Below are positions 21,666 through 34,398 of a DNA stretch of 64,000 nucleotides, one piece after another. Position 1 is the stretch's first letter. Each line of letters opens with the position of its first letter. A program made the position numbers and the translations under genes. The notes under the pieces were generated by a model. That model was not told where the DNA came from, made no database searches, and was given only the letters and a program-made list of their open reading frames with translations. The stretch covers positions 41,913,408-41,977,407 of the forward strand of contig CALNVZ010003426.1 of the NCBI GenBank assembly GCA_940671915.1, written 5' to 3'. The DNA is from Paracentrotus lividus. Taxonomy: Eukaryota > Echinodermata > Echinoidea > Camarodonta > Echinidae.

Positions 21666-24370
21666 GTGAGGAAAGAGCCTAGGACAGGTTGGACGTAGCG
21701 TACTTTAGATCTTTATTCTGAGCTTTCGTAAATCATAACAAAACAAAAACAAAAGCCATTATCAATATAAGTTAGTAAATCAAACAAAAACATGCACCAA
21801 ATAATGTCCTTGCCTAGACTCTTTCTTTTCTCACATATGTTTACTAGACAAACATTATAACACATTGATAACAACATACACAGACTCAAAACAGTTAAAT
21901 AAAAGTTCAACGAGTGTTGAATGATCAGAGGGACGACTCTTTTCGCCTGACAAAAGAAAAGCTGACTGTTACAGTCAAGAAAGCTTGAAATTTCACTCTG
22001 ACCAGGAGACAAAATGGTCACACTCTGGAAAACATTTAATATCATCATCCACCAGACCTGACTCAGCATTAAAGCTTGACCCGTTATTTATTTATTTTTT
22101 AAAAACTTTTTTCTGTGAACATGGTTATAGAGATAACATGCGCAATTGATTACGAACAATGATTTACCACTAAAACATTTAGTTACAGGACAGTCTTCTT
22201 CTTATAATTATCTTCTATATTAATGTTGCTTCTTTAAATTGAGTTTCCTTTGAAGGCAAGGCGTCGTGTCCCAGTTTTGGTGATATGAACGGAACTTATT
22301 TTACTGAAATGAAATAGTGAAGGAACAAACAAATAGAATAATGCGAATAAAGATTATTAAAGGAAAAAAATATAGATTAAAGTAAATAATAAAACGAAAC
22401 TAATATAAAGAAATACTTTAAAATTTTCAATCTGAAATTGCTCAGTATATTGAAGATTAATGATTATTTCAGTATCCGGGGAAATAAATCTTTTATTTAA
22501 AACAGAGATCTTCATTTCATACTTGTTGGCTAATTTTTCAATTAACTTGAAGTCGTTGCCGCTTAACAATCTTTGATGATTACGCGGGAGTGTCTTTTTG
22601 GAGGCTCATCTCTAGATGATGCTGAGGTGTTTTGAATATAATGAGATTTGTTTTCTTTGAAAGAGTTGTAGGCGAGCATGTTAAAGCCGTCTCCGAGAAT
22701 ACCTATGTTACACTATACAAAACCACTCTCAAACAAACTCCTCATGCCACAGTCAGACGTGCCTAGATCAGAAAACGCAAAAGAAACGAACGGTACAATT
22801 GTTTATCTGTTATGTTTCTGAACACTTTGGTGGACGCTCGTTGTCAGGTGTTATCTCTCAAAGTGGTCAGAAAATGTTTGCATGCATGTACAAATATCCT
22901 AGCCGTAAACGGATAGCAATACCCGTCCATTGCCCAGTTGCCCGATGGTCGTGCTTTTACGACCGTATGTTTTGCGTAGCATATGCGGTTTGATCTGTAG
23001 TCGTTCTGGATGCGTCCTTTGTGTATACAGTGTGTATGCATAAACGCAAAGAGTAAACGTACACGTGTTAGAAGCCACCAAGTACAGTACGCATACAGGA
23101 GAAAACGTATAATCATCGGACAAGGACCACAGGGGCCGCGAAGTGTTTTTGAAAGTGGAGGGGCTGACCCGAAAGTGGGGGGGGGGGGGGGGGGGGGGCT
23201 GCAGCCCCCCCCCCAGCTCCGCGGCCCCTGGACCAGATCTCGCTGACAGTTCCTCATGCGTTTACCTTATCTAGCCGTGTCCGACAGCTGCAATGCCGTC
23301 TGCTAATTTACAATGTTTAATTCTATTGTTTTTACCCAATATTGGTTTGGGTTTCAATCGGGCTAATGTGACTGCGGTATAGAAGTTCACCATGTTAATT
23401 AAAAATCAAAGCAACAAAGCCCTTCATGAATCTTTACCCTCTTTCGAAAGATTATTCTTTATGGGTCAATCACCGACTTTACATGAGTTCTTTGTTTGTA
23501 ACTTTTCGCTTCCAGCCTCCAAGTGACCGCAAAATGAACTCCAAGGCAAATTATTGGTGTTTCCTTTATTATATTTTCTAAAGTTTAGATCAGAAAGATG
23601 ACAGTCAAACTTTATAAAGTTGTAGTTAAAGAATTTAAAGTTGACGATCATACCACATTTAGGTGTTTAAACTTGGATAACCAGTAACTATTAATATGCG
23701 ATTAAGTATTAATATGTGATAATCATGTCGTTATTTCTGTCTCATGGGCCAATCTAACAATGAAATAAAAACGTTTATTTTTAAGATATCATTTGATGCA
23801 ATGCAATAAAGGGAAAGTTTGGTACTACATTACGTGTGGAGTGATATTAGGCAATTTTCCCTAATTTTCTAGTGATCTCGGTTTCACACCACATTATTTC
23901 CTTTCAAACTTTTGCAAAGCCTTTTTTTGTGCAAAACTTCACCACAGTCAAGTTTTGTATTCTACAACATTTTTTGGAGGGCCTACGTGACATAGTCTAG
24001 AACACTGCTGCTTCGTTATCTCATGCGTTCTAAATACAGCAAGACCTAGGGGCCGCTTAGCTGACAGTGCTATACTTTGATACCCATCTATATCGATAAG
24101 CAGTTTCATATCTCCTTTTCCTTCGTTTGACTCCTGGTGATCAGGGAAGACCCATGTCTTCTTGCTATATACGTCTAAATGCCATGTTTGAGATCTTGAG
24201 GAGGATATCCCCTTGAGGTAGCGGTTTACTTAAGGCGTTAGTCTCAGGAGGTGACGAGCTGGTTGTAAGGACGGGGACGTATTGAGTTAGATAAAAACCA
24301 TAGGCCGAGAGGGGTTCATGAAGAGGATATGAACGAAGACGTGGGGGACAGCGAAGAAAGGCTAGCATCA
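21666..24370. other. Intergenic, no gene recognised
   Basis: Open frames on the minus strand (for example 21713-22069, hydrophobic and Cys-rich) match nothing I know and lack splice or start support. The only discrete repeat is the G/C-rich inverted element at 23122-23234. Confidence 0.4.
23122..23234. repeat. GC-rich inverted-repeat element with poly-G core
   Basis: Left end caggggccgcgaagtg and right end ctccgcggcccctgg are inverted matches. Between them are a G run and a C run separated by gctgca. The structure fits a short non-autonomous element that has lost length in the homopolymers. Confidence 0.6.
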
Positions 24371-24654
24371 AGGCGGAGAAGGATATACATGTATAAATAT
24401 AAGGAGAGAGAGAGAGAGAGAAATAGTTTACTACCCGACAAGCAAAGAAAGACTGATGCAAAGTAGGAGGGGAGAAGGGTACAAATTAAGTGATTATATT
24501 GCTGGAGAGTGGGAGGGACTTAATAGGCGAGAGAAGGAAAATAATTAAGATGGAAAAATAATTAGCAAAATAATATCGGATGTGAAACAAATATAAGAAA
24601 TGCATGTAGACAGACATGAGAGATAAGTAGTTAGAATAAATTGAGAGAGCTACC

Positions 24655-25062
24655 CCGCCCCTCTCACAAACACAAGTCATCCTTACCCACACGCCATCCA
24701 TCTCACTCACTCAACACATCGCCAAGCCTCATCACAAACGTACCTCCCGCAGTCGCCAAAAACAACGTCAAATACATCCCTCCTCCCCCCACACAACACA
24801 ACGCACAACCTCTCCGCACACCCTCTCGCACAAGCACCTCTCTAAGCTCCCACCATACCCTCCTTGTCATACACCCTCACCCTCACGCACCCGTACACAC
24901 CCTCACTCTCACACACCCTAGCACGACGCACACACACTCGCACATCCTAGCACGACGCACACACCCTCATCGTCACATACCCACACACACCCTCACGCGT
25001 AGGCCTATACACTCCCACACCAAGTAAATACCCATTTTCAATGGTAGCCACGTAAAATCTTT

Positions 25063-25094
<32 letters not shown>

Positions 25095-25095
25095 G
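24655..25095. repeat. CACACCCTCA-rich low-complexity tract and (CA)n
   Basis: From about 24655 the plus strand is rich in C, A and T with recurrent caca and ccctca words, then a pure CA run at 25063-25094. The His/Pro/Ser/Thr-rich open frame across it is composition-driven and is not called as a gene. Confidence 0.75.
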
Positions 25096-25411
25096 CAAAC
25101 AAGAATTAATTATAAAATATCAACTTAAGAGAACCTCTGTCACTGATGTATGACAATTGCAATGTGCATGGACCGATTATTATTTCCTTTAAAGTAAATT
25201 ATATACATCTTGACTTTCATAACATTCTCCCCAAAATTATTTAAAGGGTATACTAATATATTTTAACAATAATTGATGGCCGGGTGACAAGCTCTTCCCA
25301 ACAAAAAGAAAAAAAAAATAATATGTATGCTCACCACACCCTTTTATCTCGGCAATATCAGGATCTCCGATTAAATTGTCTCGCCCTAGTGTAAAAGTAA
25401 TAGGCCTAGTA

Positions 25412-26386
25412 TAGGGTACATGCAGGTAATATGGACCCCCTAAGCTCATTTGCCTAATTTGCATAAAATTACGAAATGACACACAGTCTAATCTTTGTTT
25501 ATAATGAATCAATAACTACTGCTCTAACTTTTAATTGTGAAGAAAATCAATTATCACCAACCCTGTCTGCAATATTCAAATGTTGACGTCATTACCAAAG
25601 TGCCATATTACTGCATGTGCAGGTAATATGGGACATGTATTTAATGTACGTTTTAAAAACTACAATTTTCTACCATGTCTGGAATTTGCTTAAAATGTTG
25701 AAAATCATTAACTTTAAGATATAATTTGAAATTATAATACCTTCAGTAAAACCTTTGACTTATATTTCATTGTTATGTATTTTGTATATTATTTCTTTTT
25801 TATGTTATTTTAATATTTGTTTCATTATACAAGTCAATATAGGCCTACAATAAGTTATTTATATTAATTATATACTGTGAATATACCTAAAAAATCGTAG
25901 CAAAGAGATTGATGCCTCATCCCAATACTAAGTACCAGAATCATTTCCGCCATTTTTGGATGTCCCATATTACCTGCACTAATGTTGGCTGTGTCAGGCA
26001 AGCATTTAATGCAACATTGCACCCCTTCACTAAAACAAATTGACCTGTACACGCTAGTATGATAAAATGAAACTATAAGCTTACTAAATATACAAAACAA
26101 TTGAGGTTAACCTCTCAACACTCTTTCACCATCACATTCTGTGAAATATCAAATTTTACATCAGGGTAAAAAAATCCGTAAGTTTTACCTACCTTTTTGG
26201 TTTTCAGCAATTTTCTCAGAGAAATTTCGGCATTAGATGCTCTACAAGACGATATATTTACGTATACAGTTCATATGACAATTATGGTGCTCACACCGGT
26301 CATCGGTCACCGGTCGACGGTCACGACATGATTTGCTTCAGGTGTCCCATATTACCTGCTGTCCCATATTACCTGCATGTACCCTA
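25412..26386. mobile_element. TA-flanked DNA element with five 17-bp motif copies
   Basis: The ends are inverted: tagggtacatgcaggtaat on the left and attacctgcatgtacccta on the right, bordered by TA. The motif tgtcccatattacctgc appears three times in this orientation (25961-25977, 26343-26359, 26360-26376) and twice inverted nearer the left end (25422 with one base missing, and 25619-25635). The interior is AT-rich with no transposase. TA flanks are compatible with Tc1/mariner-type mobilisation; the superfamily is an inference. Confidence 0.78.
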
Positions 26387-27094
26387 TAATGAGGTTGTTA
26401 ATATTATTCATTCGAGTACGATATCTCATTTATTTCTGGGTCATTTTTCTACGGTATTCGGTCATTTCCCTAATTTTGTTCACAGGAAATTATACAATGT
26501 TCACATTCTTAAGTAGTTTCTTCCGTTTCTTCACTAATACGTAATTCTACACTCGTCACTGAAACTGATCCTATTTTTCAGGTGACGGGTAAGGATAACA
26601 GTTATAAAAAGGTTTCAATACACCACTGGCTCACTAACGCCGATGACAGGACAGACTCTAAAATCTTAATAAGACAAAGGATTTAGGGCAAGGTCCTGAG
26701 ATGACTGTTTCAAGCCCTAGCATTATTAGGCTATTTACTATCAGGAGCTCTGTGTTTGAACATGTTAAATTACACATGGGAGTGTTGCAATTACTACTAC
26801 TTACAGGATTTGAAAATTAGGGCGGAGGCAGCTGAAGTTGTCTATTTTACCCCTTTTCGCAATATTGGTGAACCAAAATAGGGGGTGGGGAGGGAGGTGT
26901 ACGCCAGTGCACATCCTTCGGTCCGCCACTGCTTGAGATAATCGAGTTTTGAAAAAAAAGATGTAATTAATACGGCTAGATTTCCAATTGCTTAAGTAAT
27001 TATAAATACATTTAAACTTATTAGGTGTGACCAGGGAGGCAGGAAATGTTTTTAAACACATAAAAAGGGTTACAATGGAGGGGAAAAAAAAGAA

Positions 27095-27131
<37 letters not shown>

Positions 27132-28501
27132 AAGAAAACGTTAACACATCATCCAGGACATAATTGAGCTATCGTCTATAATGTGTTTGGATAATAATGC
27201 AAACTGCATCATCCTCAATAAATTCACATTAAATGACGAAAATAAGGCGGCGCATAGCCCCAAATGGGTAGAATCTTCATTAGGCTTATTATATCAGATA
27301 GGAAATCTTTAATTACAGTGTATGACATTACATTTTCCCTCTTACATTAGCGTGATCACTCTGTATACTTAGGCTACCGCAATATAAATTTTTATCCAAC
27401 ATCAAAATCCCTATTGAATATTTTAACGATTATCTTTTCTTTTTTTTTCTTTTTTTTTCTTTTTTTAAAATAATTAATTGTATTATTTTAATTGGAAAGA
27501 ACAATCTTTTCGTTATAACTAACTACGTGAAACCTGAAACTTTCAATTGTTCGGATTTTTTTCAGACCCCACATTTAGATAAGGTCGAGTCGAGTTTACT
27601 ACATTAAACAGCCCACTCAATATCCTCGTTTCGATCATTTTAGGCACACTTTAAGATTACATAATTAGCGCAAAGCCCAGTGACGTACAAGTAATAAGAA
27701 TCGCTTTTTTAAAACAAGTACGCTGTCGGCTTCACGCTCTCAACAAATTAGCTACTCTCCAGGGAACCTCTTACTGCCAATTAATATGCATTCAAACTTT
27801 TGCTTGTAATAGATTGTGATTGAATTTGGATGGGAATACTCGTGGGCGAGTGTTTTTGTGTGCGTATCGTGCGATGCAGCTTAATAAGTTTGTCATTGAG
27901 ACTGTGAAGTGAATTAGAGTCTATTACCTTTTTATGAATCAAAATCATTGAAATTGTTATTATAATTGTATTTCCAGTTTAAATTAAAATATTAAAAAAA
28001 AAAAAATCAGTAATAGAAAACAATTTTCCTCTTCACAAAGTACACTGTCCATACTCTGTATAGAGCGTAGAGCAGAAGGGTCCATTCATAATCGTCCTAA
28101 TTCTGTATAGATGAAAGTGGGTGGAGAAACACTCAAAAGGGTATTAAATTCAACTTGATCAATTACACTGTTTCGTTATAATGGTTGAAAACTTTATTGT
28201 GCGATGTCCTTCATTTCATCACTGCGCCTCTACCAACTTTTGGTTGGTAGATCATCGTTACGATGCGTCGTACTGATGATCTCAGATTTTCCCCAACTCT
28301 TGCCGGGATTAACTTGAAATCAAATGTTTGACAGCCCATTTACGTCATTTTATTGCTACATGTACATTCCTTCATTTTTGAGGTCCCTTTCAGTTCTATC
28401 CCCAGGAAATTAGTCTCAGATGTTGAGTTGTGATTGCATCATAAATTTGTGGTTATGGATATCGGATTAGATCTTTTTGTCTAAGGGAAGTAAAAAGCGT
28501 G
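26387..28501. other. Intergenic, no gene recognised
   Basis: AT-rich DNA with a poly-A block at 27095-27129 and a (TTTTTTTTC)n tract near 27440-27466. No exon or element boundary could be supported. Confidence 0.45.
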
Positions 28502-30459
28502 CACTGAAAACCTAACCTCGTCCGTCGATGGACCGACTAGCTTTAAAGCTAGTCGGTCAAGATGGACTAGTTTTAAAGCTAGTCTGTCATGTTAGTCCGT
28601 CGAGACAGACTATCATACAACTGAATCTACATCCCTCAACTTGACGGACGAGCTTTAAAGCTCGTCCATCTAGCTTGATACTAGTCCATCGACGTGACCG
28701 ACTAGGTCGATAAAAGTAGCTGGGTGGACCCAGTTTACCCATTAAAATGACTGACTAGCTTTTGATACAAATAGTTGCAATGTCGTTTCAATGTACCTTC
28801 TCTATTTATTCTGTTTCCGGGGATAATCAAGTTGATACATTCTGAAACAAAGATTTTTTTGGCTTGACAATCTGAAAGCTTACGAGACATAACATCTATC
28901 ATGACAAGTATGCAATTCACGAGTACCGGTAGATTCCAAATATTGCTCTCCATTCTTCAATTACAGGCGCAAGGCTAATTGAATACCTTGTTACTATAGA
29001 ACTCAAGAACCCGTTATTTTCTTACAGATTGCTGGTGAATGCCCGGCTTAGCAACAACAGTGAAAAGAAGTTGGATACAATCAACATTCTCAAACAAAGG
29101 TTGTTTTGGCTTGACAATTTGAGAGCAATACGATAGCCGAAATAACATCAATCGTGAATAGTATGCCATTCACGAGTAGGTTAGAAATATTGTTCCATTC
29201 TTTAATTACAGGCTAATTGAATACTTCGTTACTATAGAACCCATGAACCGTCTATTCTTATAGATTGCTGGTGAATGCCCGGCTTAGCAACAGCAGTGAA
29301 TAGAAAGTGGTACAATATTGATTGAATAACATGCGAAAAGGACATCACTATTAGTTGCATTATCTGTATGTGAATTCCATTGAGCAAACTGTAGCCTACA
29401 GACGCACACTTGATATACCCCGTAAAGCTTAAGATTTTGATTATAATGGCGATCTCCTTCCTGTGACATCGGACTGTGTGAGTACTCTTTTTTTATTCCT
29501 TATGTTTCTGTTCACAGATAACGTTATTTTTTCACATAGATTAATGCTATAATCACCAACGCGAAAAATTATGTCTTGCCAAATCAATTTATAAATTGTG
29601 TGTATTTACAACGATAGTAACAATCACATTAAATTATGAAAATTGAAATTTAATTCTAATAATAAATATAGGCGCCACTTTTCTTTTAGATTACTTGTAT
29701 CTGTAAGAAAAGAATATTGGATTAGAGGCACGACTTTAAGGTTTTTGAAGTGGCTCTCAAGGACAAGTGTATACGCCGAAAATGCAAAAGCAGGTAGGCC
29801 TACAACAAAAAGTCATGATGATGCAAGCCATGACGGCGATCCCTGGGCCCCGTGCCCCCATCATTTGATAATTGCCATAATGTTAACTCATTGTGCCTCC
29901 TGTATTAATTCCTGTCTTCTGATTTATATCATCATAATAATTTTTTTTTTTTGGCTCTAATTCTTGTGACAAAATGCATGTTTTTAATCGTATCTTTATA
30001 ATGTCTTCTATTATTTTCAGATTTGAAGCCTCTGACAAGCTGGTGAAGCCATATTAACCTCGTCCGTCATGCTAGTCTGTCAAGACAGCAGCAAGAACAT
30101 CGCGGCAGAAAAGCGCGACGGACTAGCTTTCACACCATGACCGACTAGCTGTAAAGCTAGTCCTGCTCAAAAGCTCGTCAGTTGGGGCATCACTACGCCT
30201 AGCTTTTATGCTTGTCCGTCAAACTAGTCGATCACGACGGACGAGCTTTAAAATTAGTCTGTCATGACGGACTAACTTAACGGACTAGCTTTCAAGCTAG
30301 TCCGTAGAGACGGACGAGTTTTAAAGCTAGTCCGTAATAACCGGGTTGTGTTGAAGGAAAGTTAGTCCGTCGTGACCGACTAGTTTTAAAGCTAGTCAGT
30401 CTGGGCATCACTACGACTAGCTTTAAAGCTAGTCGGTCTACCCGTTTAGGTTTTCAGTG
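28502..30459. mobile_element. CACTG-ended DNA element with palindromic subterminal repeats
   Basis: Terminal inverted repeats cactgaaaacctaac and gtttaggttttcagtg define the ends; both are bordered by TG (28500-28501, 30460-30461), a possible two-base duplication. Inside each end are many copies of variants of the perfect palindrome gactagctttaaagctagtc (exact at 28535-28554 and 30415-30434) joined by gtccgtc words. CACTA/CACTG ends with dense subterminal repeats are typical of the CACTA (EnSpm/CMC) superfamily. The centre has a tandem duplication and no recognisable transposase. Confidence 0.75.
28825..29315. repeat. Tandem duplication (about 240-bp unit) within the CACTG element
   Basis: Unit 1 (28825-29078) and unit 2 (29079-29315) share in order caaag/tttttggcttgacaat, gcattcacgagta-type sequence, attacaggc, gctaattgaatac, gttactatagaac and gattgctggtgaatgcccgg. 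They differ by substitutions and small indels, so the duplication is old. Confidence 0.8.
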
Positions 30460-30654
30460 TGATTGGTGTATCAATAGACACTTTTGAATATGTCATTCTG
30501 CGTTTATTGTAATGTTAATTTACGAAATAAATCTAAGACAATTTTGTTTCAGCTATTGGGACGAGGTTGCTGGTAACTATAGTTTGCGTGTCACGATGAT
30601 TTATGTTTGGATTCTACAATATACTTAAGGGAATATTTTTCATCATGGAAATTA

Positions 30655-32707
30655 GGGGAGACCGTGTATGGAAGTTACACGGGTCAGTTGTTACAGTTCT
30701 CAGTGTGCTAAGTTGGAACAAGAGAGTTCGTGATATTCAATTCAATTCAATTCAATTAAAAATTGTATTTATTAAAAACAATCATGCATCGCAACATAAA
30801 TGTTGAATTGTACACAATGAACATCGATAATAAAATACAGGTACATTTTACAGGGATACAAATAGAACACAATAATAAATATAACAGAACACATTTTATA
30901 AATAAACTGTAAATCTTAAAGGCAGAATAATGATATTAATAATTATAGTGTAATTACCATTATTCTTACATTGTGTAAAATAAAAGTCTTGGAAATTGCA
31001 ATGTTATTACAAATTCTACTGATCACTAAATATTGTTGCAAAATATGTATAATTCATGTTAATATAATTATGGAGGAAGTTATTCGAAAGAAAAGACCAT
31101 GAGATTGTTTAAACAAAATTTTTCTCATCTAATTATGTATCAATTATTATTTTTTAAGGCGCTAAATAAGTCGTGGGTATATTTATTATTCTTATTATTG
31201 AAAATAAATTGGAAACTGGCAATATTTTCAGCAGTGGAGTATGGCATATTTATAACAAAAAGTACCGACCAATAAGGAGTAAAGGAAGGGGAAAAAAAAA
31301 GAAATGCTGGGAATATTTCAGCTGGGCAGTTAATATCGTTACCTATTATATGAATTTCATTGTAATACAGTCATGAGAAAGAGATTCGGACAGAAGAGAT
31401 AAGGTAGAGAGCTGGAGAGGAGAAGCGCAAAGGAAATATTGACAAAGAAGATAGTAAGATGGAAAAATGAATGAGAGGAGGAAGGGGAAGGAAGAAAAGA
31501 AATCGTGAGGAAGGAGAACGGAAGAAGCAATTTCAAGCAAAAGTTACACAATTATAAGACACAAATTACATTACTTACTCTGATTAAGTGTACGGACCAA
31601 GTAGGGAAGTGCGCTATTTTGCATTCGGTTTGTTTTGCAGCGCAATTCAGGGATCTTTGGTCTATTTCTTAGCAATCTGGTATTGTTAGCGGGAGGGAAG
31701 AATTGTTGGAATTGGTCCGTGCACTTTAGAGTCTTTTGAAAAAAGATAAACTCAAATCTTGTCTCCTGTCAGAGAGAGATGCTATCTTCAAAGCCATTAG
31801 AACATCTTCATATGTTGTGAATCTGTTTCCAACTATCACTCTCAATGCTCTCTTCTGGACTTTTTCTAATCTGGTGATCTGGCTTTTGGTAAGTGCTCCG
31901 TTCCAAACAGGGGCTCCGTATTCCAACTGGCTAACTGGCATCTATATACAGCCTACACATAGCTGTGATGAATTGCCGGTCGTGCGGTTTCTCCGTTGTT
32001 TTATTAAAAAGTAAATCAACAAAAACCATTTTTTACAGTTCCAAGTGAATTTTTGACAAAAATTAAAATTTGTAATAGTTCTTACAACTGAAGGCACATG
32101 ATGATAGTCTGGTATTGTGAATATAGTACATGTATGTCACTAATATACCCCTGAGCCATGCCCTGTAATTCTGCCTAATGGCTTTGCTACAGTTGATTTT
32201 ATTTGTAAAATCACCCATGGGTATGGTTGTTACAACAACATACCTCATGTCGATGTAACAACCTACCCCAATTACATAACACATGTAAAGTAATTTTGTT
32301 TCAATTTTCAGGGGTTAATATTTTGATATTTCTATTATTACTTTAGTCTATGCTAGAGCTCTACTTGATCTACTGTTAACGATACCAAGAAACTGGAAAG
32401 TTGAAACAAAAGTATGGTATAAGAGATTTACACATTTTAACAAATTACCCCGTATGTTTACATACTAACAATTTACCCCGTATGGTGTAACAACCTACCC
32501 CGTATACGGGGTAGGTCGTTACAAAAAAATGTCTTCATTAATTAAGCTGTAGTTAATTAGTGTTTACATGTTTTCAAGTTTTATGTGCCTCAGGTTTTAG
32601 CCAACATAATAGGCTAACTACAGACCCAAAATGGAGTGTGTGAGTACTTTCATTAGAATTATCTGGCCCAAAATGTGAATTTTGTAACGTCCATACCCGG
32701 TCTCCCC
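30655..32707. mobile_element. GGGGAGACC-ended DNA element, copy 2 (inverted, with LINE insert)
   Basis: The ends are ggggagaccgtg on the left and cccggtctcccc on the right, flanked by TTA/TAA. This copy is inverted relative to 19415-21296. It lacks the GTCACACTGAG insert but carries a 1.2 kb LINE at about 30736-31940. Flanking blocks gttcgtgatat and tctatatacagcctacaca are contiguous in the other copy, which confirms the LINE as an insertion. Confidence 0.78.
30736..31940 (-). mobile_element. 5'-truncated LINE (reverse-transcriptase ORF C-terminus)
   Basis: Read on the minus strand, 31940 down to about 31727 gives QLEYGAPVWNGAL, then TRLEKVQKRALRVIVG, the conserved region following the reverse transcriptase domain of CR1/Jockey-like elements. 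A one-base shift near 31735 leads into a second segment (LRNRPKIPELRC, NSALPYLVRTLN) ending in TAA near 31569. The 3' UTR reaches a (TTGAA)n tail at about 30736-30757. It is 5'-truncated, as usual for LINEs, and dead. Confidence 0.82.
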
Positions 32708-32829
32708 TAATCAAAATAAATTTTGATCAATAATAATAAAAAAAAAACAACAACAAAATGTAACAAAATGCGGATTTAGTGGAGGTTTTATTCCCAAAAG
32801 TGATATATCTCCAGTGAAAAGTTTGACGA

Positions 32830-32940
32830 GGATACCTTTTCACTGTCCGCTATACCGTCGGTTTCTCACTATTGCGATATTCAGGCCTGAAGATGAAAAT
32901 AACGTGAAACCGACGGTAGTAGATAGTGGAACGGTATGCC
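32830..32940. repeat. Near-perfect palindrome without loop
   Basis: Arms of about 55 bases meet at aggcct near 32883-32888. The shared block taccgtcggtttc on the left pairs with gaaaccgacggta on the right. The ends are ggatacc and ggtatgcc. It is likely a small fold-back element. Confidence 0.75.
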
Positions 32941-33330
32941 TATTCCACCTTCGTGTCGAACGTTGAAGTTAAATGAGGGAAAACACAAAATGATAAAAAA
33001 AGAAAAAAAAGAAGAAGAAATGATAACCATAATAATTACAGAAGAAAGATGTAAAAAAAAAACACAAAAAAAAAAAAACACATAGGAATAAAGGCAAACG
33101 CCACAACGGATCGTTAAAAAATCCAGAAGGGGAATTACCCATTGAGAAAAATTTGGCTTCAAAGATGAAGATAAATCAAAAAGAAAATCAATTTGGTGAA
33201 ATTTCAGATAAATCTGGCAATAAATAAGTGAGATATGAAATTTTAGAATTTTGGATCACTTATGATATGGAGATCCTTACACGACCATGATGTGTGGTGT
33301 AATACTGGAGAACTTACCTATACCTCTCTT

Positions 33331-33574
33331 AAGGCCTCGTCACACCGAGTCCGGTCCGGGTCACGGCACGGGCCCGTTCCGGTTCAACAATGGGCAAAAA
33401 CGGTCGAAATGAATCGGCCGTGTACTATTACAATGAGACTTGTCACAACAAACACCGGCTGTGCCGTACTAGCCGGAACGGCAACCGGTACGGTTGTTAT
33501 GGGATCACTCTTGGAGCGATTTGAGACGGTTTGCCGTACCGGTTACCGGACCGGACTCGGTGTGACGAGGCCTT
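33331..33574. mobile_element. MITE with GGCCTCGTCACACCGAG ends
   Basis: Perfect inverted ends aaggcctcgtcacaccgag and ctcggtgtgacgaggcctt are followed inside by ccggtccgg and ccggaccgg. The interior is rich in ACGG/CCGT words. Its gtcacaccgag end resembles the gtcacactgag end of the nested element at 19853, which suggests related families. Confidence 0.8.
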
Positions 33575-34291
33575 TATACACATTTTACTAAAATCACATA
33601 TTTTCTTAATTTTAAATGTAAAATAGACTAGAATGACATGGAAATATAGGAGACACATAATTTGTCATGGACACAAACTCTGTTATATTATTAGAACGGG
33701 AATAAAGTGACGTTTTGCATAGTTGTTGTGCACACCATAATACCAAAGGAAAAAAAAAATAGAGAGAAAAATTTCAAAATTTTCAAAATGCCCTTCATCG
33801 AATGTGAAATATATGTCAAGTTGATGTTGTTGGGCGAAAATTACAAGTTTGAAGCCAGCTTACAAACTATTGTCTCAATGAAATACATTGAGCTAACGTG
33901 TGCGTATGTAAAAACATATGAAAGTACCGCACGAATTGGGAAATGTTCGTGAGTAATGCGCTTCCGTTTCCGTCTCAGCACGTGCGGAATGTACATGTGA
34001 GGAAAAGGGTGAAATTAACAGGGGAGTGTTCCTAGACTGAAAGACGGTACCCTAAATATCCATTATTGTTCTTATTTCTTTTTTTTTAATGAAGAGGAAT
34101 GAGCATAATAAATATTTACCCCCCTTTTTTTTCTCTCTTTTTTTTTTAAACGAAGAAAACAGTTCCCAAAACCTCATAAAACATTGCATTAACATGGTTA
34201 TCATGTACGACAATTTAAAGTCCAGTTTAAAGTTTGCCAGGAACGATATAATAAATGTCTGACATCAACGCAATTTTTCTTGCTTTTCTAG

Positions 34292-34398
34292 CCGATAACC
34301 CGAAGTCATGAGGTCACACGTTCCTCTGTCGATCCTACTTCTCCATCTTTATATTGGGTTCAACGTCGTGACGTCACAGTATATGCAACAATCAACAG
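34292..34398 (+). CDS. Ig gene: signal-peptide exon (CDS from 34308)
   Basis: A strong acceptor (tttttcttgcttttctag) precedes 34292, so an untranslated exon lies upstream. The ATG at 34308 has an in-frame TAA before it and G at -3. The translation has a basic start, a Leu/Ile-rich core and a polar end (VVTSQYMQ), as in a cleavable signal peptide. It ends in phase 1 at gtctgt, matching the phase of the next Ig exon. Confidence 0.82.

Larger units (their letters stand above)
32708..34291. other. Region upstream of the Ig gene
   Basis: It contains a near-perfect palindrome (32830-32940), a GC-rich inverted-repeat element (33331-33574), A-rich tracts and no recognised exon. The first (non-coding) exon and promoter of the Ig gene should lie here or further left; I could not place them. 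Confidence 0.45.

Noticed and set aside
21713..22069. 118-codon hydrophobic, Cys-rich frame on the minus strand
   Set aside because: No known domain and no supporting signals; length alone is not evidence in DNA of this composition.
24641..25027. 128-codon His/Pro/Ser/Thr-rich frame
   Set aside because: It follows a CACACCCTCA low-complexity tract and has no start or splice support.
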